This document shows positions 1 to 7,892 of a stretch of DNA of 39,538 bases, piece by piece; position 1 is the stretch's first letter; every line of letters starts with the position of its first letter. Origin of the DNA: Pseudomonadota bacterium (GTDB taxonomy: Bacteria > Pseudomonadota > Alphaproteobacteria > Rhizobiales > Devosiaceae); NCBI GenBank assembly GCA_023433775.1, contig JAEYTY010000022.1, forward strand, positions 1-39,538, given 5' to 3'. The position numbers and the translations under genes were made by a program. A model generated the notes under the pieces. That model had not been told where the DNA came from, made no database searches, and saw nothing but the letters and a program-made list of their open reading frames with translations.

Positions 1-290
1 GCCTGCAGGCTCGTGCCGCAGGCAATCTGCATGGTGGTGCCCGGCGTGCGCGGCGACAGGCCCGCGTCGAGCGTCGCCTCGCGGGCAATGTTGAAATCTC
101 TGGAATGATTGATCACGGAGCCCGCAATCACCTCGTCAATCTTTTCGCCCTTGAGGCCATATTTGTCGGCAATGCCGCCGAGAACAGTCGCCAGCATGGA
201 GAGATTGGTCTCTTCCACATAGGCCGTGCCGCCACGGGCAAAGGGAATGCGGGCCGAGCCGATAATGGCAACGCGCTTGAGTTCGGTCAT
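1..290 (-). CDS. Thiolase / acetyl-CoA C-acyltransferase (N-terminal part; 3' end outside window)
   Basis: This is the start of a thiolase that should cleave 3-ketoacyl-CoA to acetyl-CoA and a shortened acyl-CoA in the last step of beta-oxidation. About 96 residues are visible, beginning MTELKRVAIIGSARIPFARG. They end at the window edge in the nucleophile region, ACGTSLQA, where the Cys is the expected acyl-accepting residue. The ATG at 290 is preceded by GGAGGAAACAGAT, a strong ribosome binding site. It follows the multifunctional fad gene by only 12 bases on the same strand, so the two are surely co-transcribed as alpha and beta subunits of a trifunctional-type complex. Whether it is FadA or FadI cannot be decided from this fragment. 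Confidence 0.88.
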   Translation of the reverse strand, partial: MTELKRVAIIGSARIPFARGGTAYVEETNLSMLATVLGGIADKYGLKGEKIDEVIAGSVINHSRDFNIAREATLDAGLSPRTPGTTMQIACGTSLQ

Positions 291-302
291 ATCTGTTTCC
301 TC

Positions 303-2264
303 CTACGCGCGGCCATCGGCGCGGGCCTTCATGGGCCCACCCAGGAATGGCGCAAAGCCCGTTCCCATGATAACGCCGATATCGGCCAGTTCCGGGCTCG
401 GCACCACGCCTTCGGCCACCACCACTTCGGTCATATCCACCAGCGGCTTCACCAGCTCGCGGCCAAGTCTGGCCAGATCGGCATGGCTGGGCACATCGCC
501 CTTGATGGCCTTGCCCTTTTCCCATTTATAAAAGCCTTCGCCGGTTTTGCGGCCCAGCTTGCCCTCGGCAATCAGCTGCGCGAAACGGCTTTCGCCCGGC
601 ACGGAATGGCCCAGTTCGGTCGCCACCGACTTGCCGACATCAAGGCCCACCGTATCCATCAGCTCGATGGGGCCCATCGGCATCCCGAAGGCGACGGCAG
701 CCGCATCAAGCAATTCCTTGCTCTCGCCGCGCTCCACCCGCTCCACCGCGCCCAGCATATAGGGCATCAGCACGCGATTGACCAAAAAGCCCGGCGCAGA
801 CTTCACCACAACAGGCGACTTGCCGATGGCCAGCGCAAAGCTGGCGCCGGTGCCCACCGCTTCGTCCGAATTGAACTTTGAACGGATCACCTCGACCAGC
901 GGCAGCTGGGCCACGGGATTGAAGAAATGCAGCCCGATCAACCGGGCCGGGTCCTTCAGCACCTCGGCGATGCGCTCAAGCTCGATGGAAGACGTGTTGG
1001 TGGCCATGATGGCGCCGGGCTTCATCTTGTCCTCAAGCCCGCCAAAAATCGACTGCTTGACCTCGAGCTTTTCGACCACCGCCTCAATGATCACATCGGC
1101 GCGGGGCACGCCCTTGCCCTCCGGGTCGGGCATCAGCCGCAACATGGCCGCGTCGACCTCGCGCTTTTTCTTGTAGCGCTTCTGAAACAGCTTCTTTGCC
1201 CGGTCCAGCGCGGGCTGGATGCGCGCCATATCGAGATCCTGCAGGGTAACGCTCATGCCGCGATAGGCGCACCAGGCGGCAATATCGCCGCCCATCACGC
1301 CCGCGCCGATGACATGCACCCGCGAAAATTTCTTGCCCTTGATGCCGAGCTTTTTCAGGCTCTCAGAGAGGAAAAACACGCGGCGCAGATTGCCTGCCGT
1401 GGGCGTGCCCATCAGCGGCACAAAGCCGTCGATTTCGCCGCGGATCATCGCCTGCCAGTCATCGCCATGCTTTTCGAACAGGTCGATCAGCGCATAGGGC
1501 GCCGGGTAATGTTCCTTGCGCGCCTTCTTGCCGGCCTGTTCGCGCATTTTGCTCGCGAGATAACCCCGCTGTGGACCCTTGGCCATGATGGTCTTGGTCC
1601 AGCCCGCCACGCCTGACTTGCGCTTCGAGAGCACCGCCTTGCGGCCTTCCCATCGCAGCATGTCGCGGTGGCGCACCAGCTTGTCGACGAGATTCATGCC
1701 CCTGGCCGCGCCGGCCTTCAGCATCCGCCCGGTCAGCATGATGCCCATGGCATCAACCGGTCCGGCCTGGCGGATGGCGCGGCCCGTGCCGCCGAAACCG
1801 GGGAAAATCCCGAGATTGACTTCGGGGAAACCGATGCGGGTTTTGTCATTATTGACGGCGATGCGGTAGTGGCAGGCCAGCGCCAGTTCCAGCCCGCCGC
1901 CAAGGCAGAAGCCATGGATGCCGGCCACCACCGGCACTTTCAGGTTCTCGATCCGAGCAAACAGCGTATGGGTGCGTTTGAGCGCATCGGGCAGCACCGA
2001 AAAGTCGCTCATGGCGTCAAATTCGGAAACGTCGGCCCCGGCGATAAATCCGCCATCCTTGCCCGAGAGCAGAACCACGCCCACCAATTCGCCTGAACTG
2101 GCCAGGTCCTCAAACCGCGCCACCAGCGTTTCGAGCTCCATGATCGCTTCGCGGCTCAGCGTATTCACCGACGCGCCGGGCGTGTTGATGGTCAGCCAGC
2201 CGATCTTTTCCACATCGGTGTGGAAGCTCCAGTGCTTGGTTTCCGTTGCCTGCTGCACGATCAT
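303..2264 (-). CDS. fadJ: Fatty-acid oxidation multifunctional protein (enoyl-CoA hydratase / 3-hydroxyacyl-CoA dehydrogenase), FadJ/FadB type
   Basis: This 653-residue cytoplasmic protein hydrates enoyl-CoA and oxidises L-3-hydroxyacyl-CoA with NAD. The N-terminal crotonase domain (about residues 10-200) has GGGLELALAC and GFPEVNLGIFPGFGGT, giving the expected catalytic pair Glu126 and Glu148. A Rossmann domain starts near 316 with VIGAGVMGGDIAAW. His446 in GLHFFNPVAQLPLVEVI is the dehydrogenase catalytic His. The C-terminal dimer domain ends in GTGFAPFLGGP. It is shorter than E. coli FadB/FadJ (about 715-730), mostly in the linker and tail. The ATG at 2264 has GAGGAG upstream. It lies between fadE (59-bp gap) and the thiolase (12-bp gap) in one operon. 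The FadJ versus FadB choice is uncertain. Confidence 0.93.
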   Translation of the reverse strand: MIVQQATETKHWSFHTDVEKIGWLTINTPGASVNTLSREAIMELETLVARFEDLASSGELVGVVLLSGKDGGFIAGADVSEFDAMSDFSVLPDALKRTHTLFARIENLKVPVVAGIHGFCLGGGLELALACHYRIAVNNDKTRIGFPEVNLGIFPGFGGTGRAIRQAGPVDAMGIMLTGRMLKAGAARGMNLVDKLVRHRDMLRWEGRKAVLSKRKSGVAGWTKTIMAKGPQRGYLASKMREQAGKKARKEHYPAPYALIDLFEKHGDDWQAMIRGEIDGFVPLMGTPTAGNLRRVFFLSESLKKLGIKGKKFSRVHVIGAGVMGGDIAAWCAYRGMSVTLQDLDMARIQPALDRAKKLFQKRYKKKREVDAAMLRLMPDPEGKGVPRADVIIEAVVEKLEVKQSIFGGLEDKMKPGAIMATNTSSIELERIAEVLKDPARLIGLHFFNPVAQLPLVEVIRSKFNSDEAVGTGASFALAIGKSPVVVKSAPGFLVNRVLMPYMLGAVERVERGESKELLDAAAVAFGMPMGPIELMDTVGLDVGKSVATELGHSVPGESRFAQLIAEGKLGRKTGEGFYKWEKGKAIKGDVPSHADLARLGRELVKPLVDMTEVVVAEGVVPSPELADIGVIMGTGFAPFLGGPMKARADGRA

Positions 2265-2295
2265 AATGGCTCCTCAATCCGGATCTTTGTCCGCA

Positions 2296-2312
2296 GGGCG
2301 GCTTTGCCGCCC
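2296..2312 (-). other. Hairpin in the fadE-fadJ intergenic gap
   Basis: A perfect 7-bp stem GGGCGGC / GCCGCCC with a TTT loop sits in the 59-bp gap between the fadE stop and the fadJ start. On the transcribed (minus) strand no U-run follows it, so it does not look like a full intrinsic terminator. It could stabilise or process the mRNA, or it may be fortuitous in GC-rich DNA. Confidence 0.4.
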
Positions 2313-2323
2313 AGTCCGAGTTT

Positions 2324-4789
2324 TTACTCCGCCGCTTCGCGGGGCGGGGATTCCTTCAGCACGTCCATTTCGAAATCATCGACATGCACGGCGCGGTTCG
2401 TGGCCTCGTCTGCCGCGCGCATAATGCCGGCCTCGTTCTCGTTAAGAACACCCGCCGCAATGGCATCACTGATCGCATCGCGGTCGAGCCGTCGCTCGAT
2501 GACGCCCTTGCGCGCGGCCTTGACGAATCGGGCCTCGATTTCTTCGGCCTCCGTCACCTTGAGGAAAGCATCTTCCAGAACGCCCGTCACATCATTTGGG
2601 TCCGTCGAAAGATAGACGCCCGTGGTCAGTCGGTCGCGGAACGCGCCGGGCCGCAGCACGGCCCGCACAAAGCGGTAGTTCACCCGGTCGCTGGCGCGCT
2701 TGGCGTGACGGCCCAGCGGGAAGCAGAGGAACCGCATGGCCCAGGCAAAGAAGGGGTTGGGGAAATTCGCAAACACTTCGCCGAAGGATTTTTCCATTGA
2801 AGCAATCCGGTCGGCCATGATGGCATCGACCATTTCGCGGTCCTCTTCGATCCGGCCCTCTTCGTCGAAACGCTTCAGCGTTGCCGACATGATGTAGAGG
2901 TCCGAAAGGATATCGGCCATGCGGCCCGAAATCTTCTGCTTGCGCTTGAGCGCCCCGCCCAGAACCACCGTGGTCCAGTCCGCAACCAGCGCAAAATTCT
3001 GCGAATAGCGATGCAGCCGCCGATACCACTTGGCCATCGGCCCATCATTGGGCGACGAGGCAAAGGCACCATTGGTGAGGCCATGCAGGAAGCTGGCAAC
3101 GATATTGCGCAGCATGAACTTGGCGTGACCGCTAAAGGCCGTATCGAAAGCGGAAAGCCCCGCCTTCTTGTCCTTGTTCTGCGCCGCTTGCACCTCGGCC
3201 AGCAGATAGGGATGGGCCCGCAACACGCCCTGCGCAAAGGTCATCAGCGTGCGGGTGAGGATATTGGCCCCCTCCACCGTGATCGCCACCGGCATGGATT
3301 GATAGGCGCCGAACAGATAATTGCCCGGCCCGTCCTGAATGGCGCGGCCGCCATGAATGTCGAAAGCATCGTCCATGCTGTCGCGCATGGCTTCGGTTGT
3401 CGTGTATTTGAGGAGGCCCGCAATCACCGCCGGACGCTGGCCTTCATCGACCATCGAGGCCGTCAACCGGCGCGCGGCTTCAAAGCTATAGGCTCGCTTG
3501 ACCATCTCGCCGAGCGGCTCGGCCACGCCTTCCATGATGCCAACCGGAATACCGAACTGCCGGCGCACCCGCGCATAGGCGGACGTCGCGCGCAGCGTCT
3601 GCTTGATCGAAATCGAGCCGATGGCGGGCAGCGAAATGGCGCGGCCGGTGGAGAGACACTCCATCAGCATCCGCCAGCCCTGGCCGGCATAATCGGTGCC
3701 ACCGATCAGGAAATCCATCGGCACAAACATGTCCTTGCCGCGCACCGGACCGTTCATGAAGGCCTGCCGAGCGGGGTAATGGCGGCGGCCGATATCGAGC
3801 CCCGGATGATCATGCGGGATCAGCGCCAGCGTGATGCCGATATCAGCGCCGCGTCCCAGGAGATTATCCGGGTCCTTCAAAATGAATGCGAGGCCCACCA
3901 AAGTGGCGATCGGCGCGAGGGTAATATAGCGCTTGTCGAAGCTGAGCCGCACGCCCAGCACTTCCTTGCCCTCATACATGCCCTTGGTGACAATACCGAT
4001 ATCGCGCATCCCGCCCGCATCCGATCCCGAATGTACGCCGGTCAGCGCAAAGCATGGCACTTCCTGACCATTGGCGAGGCGATGAAGATATTTTTCCTTC
4101 TGTGCCGGCGTGCCGTATTTTTCCAGCAACTCACCCGGCCCGAGCGAATTGGGCACCATGACCGTGATCCCTGCCGCCACCGAGCGGCTGGCGATCTTGG
4201 ACACGATCATCGACTGCGCCTGCGCCGAAAAACCGAGGCCGCCGTGTTCCTTGGCGATCAACATGCCCAGGAAACCCTTGTCGCGCAGGAACTGCCAGAG
4301 CTCGGGGCTGAGATCGGCCCGGTTGTGGCGAATGTCCCAGTCATCGATCATCGCGCAGGCTTCGTTCGTCGGCCCGTCGAGAAAGGCTTGTTCTTCCGCC
4401 GTCAGCGTCAGAGGGCGAATTTGGGTGAGCTTGTCCCAATTGGGGCGGCCTGAAAACAGTTCAGCGTCCCAGCCGACCGTACCCGCGTCCAGCGCTTCCT
4501 GCTCGGTGCGGCTGACCTTGGGGAGGATGGATTTGACCGCGCCGTAAATGGGCACCATCACCAGCGCCAGCCGGATCGGCTTGACGCTGAGCACCAGCAT
4601 GACCACGCCCAGCCCGATCAGCAACCAGTTGAACCAGCCCAACCCATAGGTCGCGCCATTCGCATTGAAATCGAGCCCGGCCAGCAGGCCGAAGCCGACA
4701 AAGGCAAGTCCCCACTGCCAAAGCGGGCTTTCGCGCAGCGCCAGCGGGGCAATGATCACAAGGCCGATTGCAACGAACAACAGGGTCAC
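2324..4789 (-). CDS. fadE: Acyl-CoA dehydrogenase, long FadE type
   Basis: This FAD enzyme of 821 residues introduces the first double bond in acyl-CoA. The length matches the FadE class (E. coli FadE about 814) and not the usual 380-residue acyl-CoA dehydrogenases. The N-terminus carries hydrophobic segments (LLFVAIGLVIIAPLAL, then WGLAFVGFGLLAGL and WLLIGLGVVMLVL), suggesting membrane association. The core has ALTGVHSGSDAGGM (FAD and substrate loop) and DIHGGRAIQDGPGNYL followed by ITVEGANILTRT, whose Glu is the likely catalytic base. The C-terminal extension typical of FadE is present. It starts at GTG (4789) with GGGAGG nine bases upstream. It is first gene of the fadE-fadJ-thiolase operon, divergent from fadD. 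Confidence 0.94.
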   Translation of the reverse strand: MTLLFVAIGLVIIAPLALRESPLWQWGLAFVGFGLLAGLDFNANGATYGLGWFNWLLIGLGVVMLVLSVKPIRLALVMVPIYGAVKSILPKVSRTEQEALDAGTVGWDAELFSGRPNWDKLTQIRPLTLTAEEQAFLDGPTNEACAMIDDWDIRHNRADLSPELWQFLRDKGFLGMLIAKEHGGLGFSAQAQSMIVSKIASRSVAAGITVMVPNSLGPGELLEKYGTPAQKEKYLHRLANGQEVPCFALTGVHSGSDAGGMRDIGIVTKGMYEGKEVLGVRLSFDKRYITLAPIATLVGLAFILKDPDNLLGRGADIGITLALIPHDHPGLDIGRRHYPARQAFMNGPVRGKDMFVPMDFLIGGTDYAGQGWRMLMECLSTGRAISLPAIGSISIKQTLRATSAYARVRRQFGIPVGIMEGVAEPLGEMVKRAYSFEAARRLTASMVDEGQRPAVIAGLLKYTTTEAMRDSMDDAFDIHGGRAIQDGPGNYLFGAYQSMPVAITVEGANILTRTLMTFAQGVLRAHPYLLAEVQAAQNKDKKAGLSAFDTAFSGHAKFMLRNIVASFLHGLTNGAFASSPNDGPMAKWYRRLHRYSQNFALVADWTTVVLGGALKRKQKISGRMADILSDLYIMSATLKRFDEEGRIEEDREMVDAIMADRIASMEKSFGEVFANFPNPFFAWAMRFLCFPLGRHAKRASDRVNYRFVRAVLRPGAFRDRLTTGVYLSTDPNDVTGVLEDAFLKVTEAEEIEARFVKAARKGVIERRLDRDAISDAIAAGVLNENEAGIMRAADEATNRAVHVDDFEMDVLKESPPREAAE

Positions 4790-4998
4790 TGCTCTGTCCT
4801 CCCAGAGCGCTCCCAGGCGAATGGATTTCGTTTCGCCTGAAGGAAACGCATTACCAAAATTCGGTGCGCCTCGCTTTTGCGATGTCGCCCGTCATTCCAA
4901 AAACCCGGCCGATGCCGATTTTAGAATCAGCCCGCCTTCGCCTCGCCAAAGCCAGCATAGCCGCCCCTGCGAGAATTGTTGAAGCAAGTTTATCTCAC

Positions 4999-5014
4999 TT
5001 TACGTATACGTCAA
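4999..5014. promoter_or_regulatory. LiuR/MerR-type operator candidate, fadE side
   Basis: TTTACGTATACGTCAA is a dyad that is perfect over ACGTATACGT and in the outer TT/AA, with one broken pair. The minus-strand form begins TTGACG, a -35-like hexamer for fadE. ACGT half-sites of this kind are what I recall for LiuR-type MerR regulators of acyl-CoA catabolism, and such a regulator is encoded downstream of fadD. Binding is inferred. Confidence 0.6.
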
Positions 5015-5072
5015 CCTGCTTCCCAATACGGGCAACCTGTCGCAGGTTCCATCTTGAGCGCTAGCTGCGCCA

Positions 5073-5094
5073 GCCCAACTTCAAAAAGTTGGGC
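5073..5094. other. Hairpin between the two fad operators
   Basis: A 9-bp perfect stem GCCCAACTT / AAGTTGGGC with a CAAA loop lies between the two ACGT dyads in the fadE/fadD divergent region. No T-run follows on either strand. It may mark a 5' leader structure or a further protein site. No function can be assigned from sequence. Confidence 0.35.
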
Positions 5095-5100
5095 AGCGAA

Positions 5101-5116
5101 TTGACGCTAACGTAAG
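5101..5116. promoter_or_regulatory. LiuR/MerR-type operator candidate, fadD side
   Basis: TTGACGCTAACGTAAG matches the fadE-side box read on its other strand (TTGACGTATACGTAAA) at 12 of 16 positions. It begins with a TTGACG that fits as the fadD -35, so a repressor bound here would block the promoter. It lies 116 bp before the fadD start. Confidence 0.5.
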
Positions 5117-5231
5117 CGCGTGAAATGTTTGACAACAACGACCGCCCATATCCGGAAAGGATTCGGGACCATAACCCGGCGGTCCATATCGGGAGAATGA
5201 CGGCCACCAGCGGCCGCTGAGGAGGACATTT

Positions 5232-6944
5232 ATGGCTACCAAGACCAAGGACGCACTACGCCCGTGGATTGCCAGTTATCCAGAAGGCATTTCCTGGGAC
5301 GCAGAAATCGACACCACGCCTGTCCATGAACAGGTGCTTTCTGCCTGCGCCCGAAATCCCTCGGCAACCGCGCTGGATTTCCTTGGCGGCACCACCAGTT
5401 TTGGCGATCTGGCCAGGGACATCATTGCCTTTGCCGGCGCCCTGCAGCGCCAGTTCGGTGTCAAAAAGGGCAGCCGCGTCGCCATCATGCTGCCCAACAC
5501 GCCCTTTTACCCCATTGCCTATTATGGCGTGCTGCGCGCCGGCGGCACCGTCGTCAATTGCAACCCGCTCTATACCGTGCCCGAACTGAGCCACATCACG
5601 GCCAATGCCGGCGCCAACATCATGATCACCCTTGATCTGCAGCAGATTTTCGAGAAGGGCGAGGCGCTCCTCGAAGCCGGCCACGTCAAATCGCTGATCG
5701 TCTGCCACTTCCCCAATGCGCTGCCGCTGGTCAAAAAGATCCTGTTCTCGGTCGCCAAGCGCAAGGACCTCGCCAAGCCACATCAATCGGCCCATGCCGA
5801 CAAGCTCAGCTATTTCGACAAGATGCTGGCCCGCAACGACCAGCCCGATCCGGTCAGCATCGACCCGGAAAAGGACATAGCGGTCCAGCAATATACCGGC
5901 GGCACCACAGGCATTCCCAAAGGCGCCCTGCTCACCCACGCCAATATCTCGGCCAATATGAGCCAGATCGACAAATGGGGTGACGGGCTTTTCCTGCCGC
6001 GCTCCACTGTGGTCGCCGTGCTGCCCTTCTTCCACATCTTCGCCATGACCGTCTGCATGAACGTGCCGCTCAGCAATGGCACCCGCGTCGTCATGCTGCC
6101 GCGCTTCGAGCTCAAGGCGCTGCTCAGCCTCCTGACCCGCACCCAGGCCAATGTCTTGCCCGCCGTGCCCACGCTGCTCAACGCCGTTGCCCGCGCCGAT
6201 AGTGCGACAGCCGAACAGCTGGCCAGCATCGAGGTGGCCATTTCCGGCGGCGCTGCTCTGCCCGATGAAGTGCGCAGTGCCTTTTCCAAGAAGTCCAAGG
6301 CCCTGCTTGCCGAAGGCTATGGCCTCACCGAGGCCTCGCCCGTCGTTTGCTGCGCCGCGCTCCGCAAGCCCAGCAAGCCCATGTCCATCGGCCTGCCCCT
6401 GCCCGGAACCGATATCCGCTTTGTCGATGTGGATAGCGGCAAGGTTGTCGGCATTGGCGAAAATGGCGAATTGCAGGTCAAGGGCGCGCAGGTCATGGCC
6501 GGCTATTTCGAAAATCCCGAGGCCAGCAAGGACGCCTTTATGGACGGCTGGCTGCGCACCGGCGACGTCGGCCACATGGACGAGGAGGGCTATGTCTTCC
6601 TCGTCGACCGTATCAAGGACCTAATCATCTGCTCGGGCTTCAATGTCTATCCGCGCACCATCGAGGAAGCGCTGATGACCCACGAAGCCGTCGAGGAGGT
6701 CAATGTCATCGGCGTGCCGGATGAATATCGCGGCGAGGCCCCCGTGGCCTATGTCAAACTCAAGTCCGGTCAGACGGCGACCGATGAATCGCTCAAGAAA
6801 TTCCTCACCGGCAAGCTCAACAAGATCGAGATGCCCAAGCAGATCATCTTCAAGGACGCCCTGCCTAAGACCCTCATCGGCAAGCTTTCGAAGAAAGAGC
6901 TGCGTGAGGAATACGCCCAGCAACACGGAATGGCCAAGAAGTGA
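5232..6944 (+). CDS. fadD: Long-chain-fatty-acid-CoA ligase
   Basis: This 570-residue enzyme activates fatty acids to acyl-CoA through an acyl-adenylate. It is an ANL-superfamily adenylating enzyme. The AMP-binding P-loop YTGGTTGIPKG is at 221-231, followed by the GYGLTEASP motif. RTGDVGHMDEEGYVFLVDR carries the hinge Asp/Arg, and the C-terminal Lys motif is KTLIGKLSKKELR. Length is typical of FadD (about 560). The ATG at 5232 follows GAGGACATTT. It is divergent from the fadE operon and overlaps the downstream MerR gene by GTGA, so enzyme and regulator are translationally coupled. Chain-length preference cannot be read from sequence. Confidence 0.94.
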   Translation: MATKTKDALRPWIASYPEGISWDAEIDTTPVHEQVLSACARNPSATALDFLGGTTSFGDLARDIIAFAGALQRQFGVKKGSRVAIMLPNTPFYPIAYYGVLRAGGTVVNCNPLYTVPELSHITANAGANIMITLDLQQIFEKGEALLEAGHVKSLIVCHFPNALPLVKKILFSVAKRKDLAKPHQSAHADKLSYFDKMLARNDQPDPVSIDPEKDIAVQQYTGGTTGIPKGALLTHANISANMSQIDKWGDGLFLPRSTVVAVLPFFHIFAMTVCMNVPLSNGTRVVMLPRFELKALLSLLTRTQANVLPAVPTLLNAVARADSATAEQLASIEVAISGGAALPDEVRSAFSKKSKALLAEGYGLTEASPVVCCAALRKPSKPMSIGLPLPGTDIRFVDVDSGKVVGIGENGELQVKGAQVMAGYFENPEASKDAFMDGWLRTGDVGHMDEEGYVFLVDRIKDLIICSGFNVYPRTIEEALMTHEAVEEVNVIGVPDEYRGEAPVAYVKLKSGQTATDESLKKFLTGKLNKIEMPKQIIFKDALPKTLIGKLSKKELREEYAQQHGMAKK

Positions 6945-7333
6945 ACCGCCCAGAATCCGACAATAAGGACCTGTTCGCCATTGCCGACCTCGCCAAGGAG
7001 TTCGGCATCTCCACCCGCGCGATCCGGTTCTACGAAACCAAGGGCCTGCTCTCACCCGAAAGGGTGGGAGCGACCCGCATTTTCCGTCGCAGGGACAGAG
7101 CCCGCCTCATACTCATCCTGCGCGGTAAACGCCTCGGCTTTTCCCTGCGCGACATTTCCGACTATCTGAGCCTTTACGACGCCGACCGGGCCCAGCAGGT
7201 CAATCTGCTGGCCGACAAGGTCGACGAACGCATCGCCCTGCTCGAGCGCCAAAGGGATGACCTCGAAACCACCATCACCGAACTGCACGAAATCAAGCGC
7301 CTGGCGCAGGACCGGTTGGCAAAGGTGGGTTGA
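6941..7333 (+). CDS. MerR-family transcriptional regulator, LiuR-like
   Basis: This is a 130-residue DNA-binding regulator. The MerR winged helix is at about 12-80 (FAIADLAKEFGISTRAIRFYETKGLLSP is its core, with the YE-KGLL signature), followed by a coiled coil (about 85-125) for dimerisation. There is no C-terminal metal-binding cysteine set, so it is not a metal-sensing MerR. The start is a GTG at 6941 that overlaps the fadD stop (GTGA). MerR proteins of this size beside acyl-CoA genes (LiuR group) repress fatty-acid or branched-chain acyl-CoA degradation and respond to acyl-CoA-type ligands. The two ACGT dyads upstream of fadD and fadE are the likely targets, which would also make it autoregulated. 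Role inferred from family and context. Confidence 0.85.
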   Translation: MNRPESDNKDLFAIADLAKEFGISTRAIRFYETKGLLSPERVGATRIFRRRDRARLILILRGKRLGFSLRDISDYLSLYDADRAQQVNLLADKVDERIALLERQRDDLETTITELHEIKRLAQDRLAKVG

Positions 7334-7338
7334 ATTTT

Positions 7339-7356
7339 TGTACAAACTAACGTACA
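7339..7356. promoter_or_regulatory. YefM-YoeB operator (paired TGTACA-type palindromes)
   Basis: TGTACA at 7339-7344 and CGTACA at 7351-7356 are spaced 12 bp centre to centre, in the 44-bp gap between the MerR stop and the antitoxin start. YefM is known to bind paired sites with a TGTACA core, so this is very probably the autoregulatory operator. The first site is perfect and the second has one mismatch, like a strong and weak pair. Confidence 0.75.
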
Positions 7357-7377
7357 TAAATACGCAGGAGACCTCCC

Positions 7378-7632
7378 ATGCGCGCCAAATCGATTTCCGA
7401 CTTCCGTAAGACCATCGCCGCAGATATGGATGCGGTCGTCACCGACTACGAACCGCTCATTGTTACTCGGACAGGCGGCAAGGAGCCGGTTGTGGTGATG
7501 TCCTTGGCCGAATTCGAAGGTTGGAAGGAAACACTCCACCTCAACAGTACACGCGCCAATGCCGAGCGGCTCGCGCGGGGGCAGGCAGATTTTGAGGCTG
7601 GTAGGGGAATTGAGGCCAAGTGGCCTGAATGA
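7378..7632 (+). CDS. yefM: Type II antitoxin, Phd/YefM family
   Basis: This 84-residue antitoxin should bind and neutralise the YoeB-type toxin encoded next and repress the operon. The N-terminal half (MRAKSISDFRKTIAADMDAV) is the DNA-binding/dimer fold of Phd/YefM proteins. PLIVTRTGGKEPVVVMSLAEF is the conserved central segment, with the V-V-M-S-L-x-E pattern. The C-terminal tail, rich in Glu and Arg, is the expected disordered toxin-wrapping part. The ATG at 7378 follows CAGGAGACCTCCC. The stop overlaps the toxin start by 4 bases (ATGA). A paired TGTACA operator lies just upstream. Confidence 0.93.
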   Translation: MRAKSISDFRKTIAADMDAVVTDYEPLIVTRTGGKEPVVVMSLAEFEGWKETLHLNSTRANAERLARGQADFEAGRGIEAKWPE

Positions 7633-7892
7633 AACTTCTGTTCACCGAGACAGGTTGGGCGGACTACCAATACTGGCTTTCAGGAGACGCCGAAGTCTTC
7701 GCTAAAATTCAGGCACTCCTGAAGGATTGCCGACGGTCTCCGCATAGCGGGCTTGGTAAGCCGGAGCCCCTCAAGGGCAATCACAAGGGCTGGTGGTCCC
7801 GCCGCATAACCAAAGAGCATCGGTTGGTCTACCGGTTGGAGGGGGATACGCTGTGGGTCAACCAGTGCCGCTTCCACTACGATCGCAGCTAG
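7629..7892 (+). CDS. yoeB: Type II toxin YoeB, ribosome-dependent mRNA interferase
   Basis: This is an 87-residue RelE-superfamily toxin that cleaves mRNA in the ribosomal A site. All residues described for E. coli YoeB are at the same numbers: Glu46 (in GKPEPL), Arg65 (in KEHRLVY), and His83 and Tyr84 (in RFHY). It therefore looks catalytically intact. Start overlaps the yefM stop (ATGA). The stop codon shares the palindrome CTAG (7889-7892) with the stop of the convergent UVR-motif gene, so there is no gap and no room for a separate terminator at this junction. Confidence 0.94.
   Translation: MKLLFTETGWADYQYWLSGDAEVFAKIQALLKDCRRSPHSGLGKPEPLKGNHKGWWSRRITKEHRLVYRLEGDTLWVNQCRFHYDRS

Larger units (their letters stand above)
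4790..5231. promoter_or_regulatory. Divergent fadE/fadD control region (442 bp, no gene)
   Basis: No convincing ORF or RNA gene is visible here. It holds two ACGT-type dyads (4999-5014 and 5101-5116) and between them a 9-bp hairpin (5073-5094). Each dyad contains a TTGACG that can serve as a -35. For fadE the minus-strand TTGACG at 5014-5009 is followed after 16 bp by TAAACT. For fadD the plus-strand TTGACG at 5101-5106 is followed after 17 bp by AATGTT. The -10 calls are weak, as is usual in alphaproteobacteria. Confidence 0.6.

Noticed and set aside
3011..4453. Long plus-strand ORF (480 codons) antisense to fadE
   Set aside because: High-GC codon bias keeps the antisense frame open. The product is His/Arg-rich with no recognisable domain, and fadE on the other strand is unambiguous.
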